The notes under the pieces: model-generated
What the model was told of the DNA's origin: nothing
The model's database searches: none
Seen by the model: only the letters and a program-made list of their open reading frames with translations
Part shown: in pieces, positions 6,547 through 8,403 of the stretch
How the letters are laid out: each line of letters opens with the position of its first letter
Position numbering within the stretch: the first letter of the stretch is position 1
Made by a program: the position numbers and the translations under genes
Assembly: GCA_945876985.1 (NCBI GenBank)
Contig: CAMCQX010000054.1
Coordinates: 1 to 8,403 of the forward strand
Direction of reading: 5' to 3'
Origin: Chitinophaga pinensis
Lineage (GTDB): Bacteria > Bacteroidota > Bacteroidia > UKL13-3
DNA length: 8,403 nucleotides

Positions 6547-7470
6547 TTAAAATCCTATTCCTATACTAAATTGAGCTGAATTCAACTGAACCACATGCAA
6601 ACCCAAAAGTAAACCAATCCCATTTATTTTTTCAGCATAACCAAACTCCCAATCAAAAGCATAACAAAAATCCCCTGATTTATCAAATTTTTCATTAATA
6701 GTATAACCTAACACTCCTCCTTCAATATAAATTCCGTTGTTAAACCTTACTCCCATATTTGAACGTAAAATAAAATCAGCAAATGCATTGGATCCATAAG
6801 CTCCAGTATATACTATGTTGTCTTTAAAGTATTTAAACCCTAAAAACAAATCAGAATAAACATAATTATAATAAAATGCTTCAAATGGAACTACAACTAA
6901 ACTTGTAATTGGTTTATTTGCTGGATGTAAATTAGTATTATTCTTTTGCGCTGGTTTAGATAATAATAGATAATTTTCTAATGGATTTTGATTTATAGTT
7001 TTCTTTTGAGGAGCTTGTTTTTGTGGGGCTTCACTTGTTGTTTCAGGACTATAAGGTTTGTTATTTAAATTAGTTGAATAATATAGTTGTAATTCTTTTT
7101 TAAGTAAAGCAGCATCTGAATAATTTTGTTTGATTAATGCTAATTTAATTGATTCCCTCAATTCGGTTTTTTTGCTAAAATCAGCTTTTAATTTTTTTAA
7201 TTGTGCATCTATAATTGCTGCATTGGCAAAATCTTCTTCCTTTACTTTTTGAACTAAAGTTGCTTCTAGTTCCTTAATTTTAATTTCTTCATTTTGTCTA
7301 GATGTAAGTTCGCTTTTTACATCTGCTGCTAATGAATATTCACTTTTTGAAACCGCAACTTTAAGTAGTTTTTGTAAGCTATCGGTTGTTTGTGTTATAT
7401 AACTATTTTGTGCATTCACAAAATTAATACAGCACAAAACAAAACTTATTAAAAGGGATTTTTTAGTCAT
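6547..7470 (-). CDS. Secreted protein with three 36-residue UVR-like helical repeats and a barrel-like C-terminus
   Basis: The frame is open to an ATG at 7563, but that extension lies in the duplicated terminator repeat and upstream of a good promoter. The ATG at 7470 gives a clean signal peptide (MTKKSLLISFVLCCINFVNA, cleavage near 20), so a 307-residue product is preferred. Residues 31-138 are three repeats with an exact 36-residue period. Leucines at 32, 68 and 104 open each unit, and an Ala-Ala pair recurs at 48-49, 84-85 and 120-121. Unit 2 (EEDFANAAIIDAQLKKLK) resembles the UVR helical hairpin of UvrB/UvrC and Clp ATPases, but here in an exported protein. A Pro/Gln/Lys-rich linker (139-185) leads to ~120 residues of aromatic strands (FEAFYYNYVYSDLFLGFKY, GIYIEGGVLGYTI, LLLGLHVVQL) ending in FSIGIGF, as in outer-membrane barrels. 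Likely role: an envelope-located binding scaffold; the partner is unknown. The cysteine-rich lipoprotein gene follows 15 bases on. Confidence 0.82.
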   Translation of the reverse strand: MTKKSLLISFVLCCINFVNAQNSYITQTTDSLQKLLKVAVSKSEYSLAADVKSELTSRQNEEIKIKELEATLVQKVKEEDFANAAIIDAQLKKLKADFSKKTELRESIKLALIKQNYSDAALLKKELQLYYSTNLNNKPYSPETTSEAPQKQAPQKKTINQNPLENYLLLSKPAQKNNTNLHPANKPITSLVVVPFEAFYYNYVYSDLFLGFKYFKDNIVYTGAYGSNAFADFILRSNMGVRFNNGIYIEGGVLGYTINEKFDKSGDFCYAFDWEFGYAEKINGIGLLLGLHVVQLNSAQFSIGIGF

Positions 7471-7490
7471 ATTTAAATTAATAATCAAAT

Positions 7491-7498
7491 CAAATATA
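7491..7498 (-). promoter_or_regulatory. Candidate -7 promoter element (TATATTTG) for the two-gene minus-strand operon
   Basis: Read on the minus strand, TATATTTG matches every fixed position of the Bacteroidota TAnnTTTG motif. It ends 20 bases before the ATG at 7470, giving a short leader. No clear TTG is present near -33. Its position, after the terminator repeat and before the signal-peptide start, supports starting the protein at 7470 rather than 7563. Confidence 0.5.
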
Positions 7499-7523
7499 GT
7501 ACTATAGTTTAGTTTACCTAAAT

Positions 7524-7558
7524 AAAAAATCCCGGCTTTTTCAAACAAGGATTTTTTT
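7524..7558 (-). terminator. Terminator of the ribonucleotide reductase gene
   Basis: A 9-bp stem pairs 7524-7532 (aaaaaatcc) with 7549-7557 (ggatttttt). On the minus strand it is followed by a T-run. It lies about 50 bases past the reductase stop. The stem is shorter than in copy 1 because two substitutions and a one-base loss remove the inner tgctt/aagca pairing. Confidence 0.65.
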
Positions 7559-7594
7559 ATCATTGTAATTGTCTAAATATTGGGCAAGTTAATT
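7524..7594 (+). repeat. Direct repeat copy 2 (terminator plus flanking spacer)
   Basis: This is the second copy of the element at 3941-4012, in the same orientation. It shares 49 identical bases at 7546-7594 and a slightly diverged hairpin part. Copy 2 begins 14 bases beyond the stop codon of the ribonucleotide reductase gene at 7609; copy 1 is placed similarly beside the stop at 4019. The ATG at 7561-7563 that lengthens the neighbouring reading frame lies inside this repeat. Confidence 0.95.
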
Positions 7595-7608
7595 GTGTCA
7601 TATTTATT

Positions 7609-8403
7609 TTAGCTACAACCAGTTTGCGTACCGCAATTTAAGCATTTGTAACACGAACCACTTCTAATGGTTATATGTCCGCAGGTAGAACAAGCCGGAC
7701 TATCGCCCATGCGCTTATTCATTTCACTTACTTGGTCTAATTGCGCTTCTGCTGTAATACTTTTTGTTGTTGAAATTATTTGAGGAGCAATGGCAATGGT
7801 TTCAGTTTTATAAAATCCAATTGGCGCAACAGGAACAGCAATATTATTTACCAAAACAGCACCTTCAGATTTTACATTCATTGCACTTTGCAAAGCATGC
7901 TTATGCTGGTTAATGGCTAGCTGACTACGTTGGCTTTCAGTAGCAGGAATTTGAACAAAATCTTCACGACCCATGTATTCAAATCCTATCATTCTGAAAA
8001 TATAATCTATAATAGACGTTGCATTTTTTATATTGTCGTGACCAGCAACCATTCCTGCTGGCTCAAATCGAGTAAAAGTAAATTTATCTACATATTCTTC
8101 TAATGGAACACCATACTGCAATCCCATAGATACCGCAATAGAAAAACAGTTCATTAAGCTGCGCAATGTGGCTCCTTCTTTGTGTAAATCTACAAATATT
8201 TCACCCAAAGTACCATCTTCATATTCTCCAGTTCTAACAAAAATTGTTTGTCCACCAACGGTAGCTTTTTGGGTAAATCCACCACGTTTTCCAGGTAAAG
8301 TTTTACGAGCTACTACATCTGCTAATTTATGTTTGAATGCAGTATCGTGGGTTCTATTTAAAATAGCAGTAGCAGCTTCTAAAACTTGTTCCGGACTTAA
8401 TTC
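7609..8403 (-). CDS. nrdJ: Adenosylcobalamin-dependent (class II) ribonucleotide reductase, C-terminal part
   Basis: The frame runs off the right edge of the window. An apparent TTG start at 8208 is internal (the Leu in [15 protein letters not shown]), so only the last 264 residues are seen. The family reduces ribonucleotides to deoxyribonucleotides in the cytosol using vitamin B12 coenzyme, without needing oxygen. Recognisable C-terminal stretches are [16 protein letters not shown] (~36-51), [36 protein letters not shown] and [20 protein letters not shown], the region known as the TSCPD-type domain in this family. The last 28 residues hold a cysteine cluster (238, 241, 251, 254, 257, 263) ending GCS, as expected for the zinc-ribbon-like/redox tail that regenerates the active site. 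It is intact at its 3' end and followed by a terminator. The family call is strong; the catalytic domain and the exact symbol cannot be checked here. Confidence 0.92.
   Translation of the reverse strand, partial: ELSPEQVLEAATAILNRTHDTAFKHKLADVVARKTLPGKRGGFTQKATVGGQTIFVRTGEYEDGTLGEIFVDLHKEGATLRSLMNCFSIAVSMGLQYGVPLEEYVDKFTFTRFEPAGMVAGHDNIKNATSIIDYIFRMIGFEYMGREDFVQIPATESQRSQLAINQHKHALQSAMNVKSEGAVLVNNIAVPVAPIGFYKTETIAIAPQIISTTKSITAEAQLDQVSEMNKRMGDSPACSTCGHITIRSGSCYKCLNCGTQTGCS

Noticed and set aside
7471..7563. N-terminal 31-residue extension of the UVR-like-repeat protein (start at 7563)
   Set aside because: It lies partly in the duplicated terminator repeat and upstream of the -7 motif. The ATG at 7470 begins an ideal signal peptide.
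3941..7594. An integrative element with attachment sites at the direct repeats
   Set aside because: There is no integrase, transposase, tRNA target or terminal inverted repeat in the block. Only the duplication itself is supported.
7609..8208. A separate 199-residue protein starting at 8208
   Set aside because: The start is a TTG inside the conserved [15 protein letters not shown] stretch. The frame continues upstream to the window edge with further reductase sequence.

Overview
This AT-rich window comes from a member of the Bacteroidota. The evidence is a Por (type IX) secretion sorting domain, PKD-domain surface proteins, lipoproteins with lysine or acidic residues after the lipid cysteine, an ECF sigma factor coupled to a beta-barrel protein, and perfect TAnnTTTG-type -7 promoter elements without Shine-Dalgarno sequences. 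I cannot place it below phylum/class level from sequence alone.

Layout, left to right. (1) 1-973 (+): the 3' end of a large secreted PKD-repeat protein that ends in a type A T9SS sorting domain. It is followed by a strong hairpin terminator that also contains a perfect -7 promoter motif. (2) 1044-3940 (+): a tight three-gene operon. It encodes an ECF sigma factor, a protein with a short cytosolic N-terminus, one inner-membrane helix, a long polar linker and an outer-membrane-barrel-like C-terminus (probable anti-sigma/sensor), and a PKD lipoprotein. The first two genes overlap by 4 bp and the second gap is 3 bp. (3) 3941-7594: a block of three minus-strand genes for envelope proteins, flanked by two direct copies of a ~72-bp terminator-containing repeat. 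The genes are a 582-residue lipoprotein with a predicted surface-export signal, a 150-residue cysteine-rich lipoprotein, and a 307-residue secreted protein with three exact-period 36-residue UVR-like repeats. The last two form an operon. A 311-bp non-coding gap inside the block holds a perfect bidirectional terminator. (4) 7609-8403 (-): the C-terminal 264 residues of an adenosylcobalamin-dependent (class II) ribonucleotide reductase, the only housekeeping gene here.

How it may work together (inference): the sigma operon looks like a trans-envelope signalling unit in which one polypeptide could link the outer membrane to a cytosolic sigma factor, with a PKD lipoprotein as surface partner. The flanking repeats suggest that the sigma operon and the reductase gene once converged on one shared terminator and that the 3.5-kb envelope-protein block was later placed between them. 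No RNA gene, CRISPR array, transposase or integrase was recognised.
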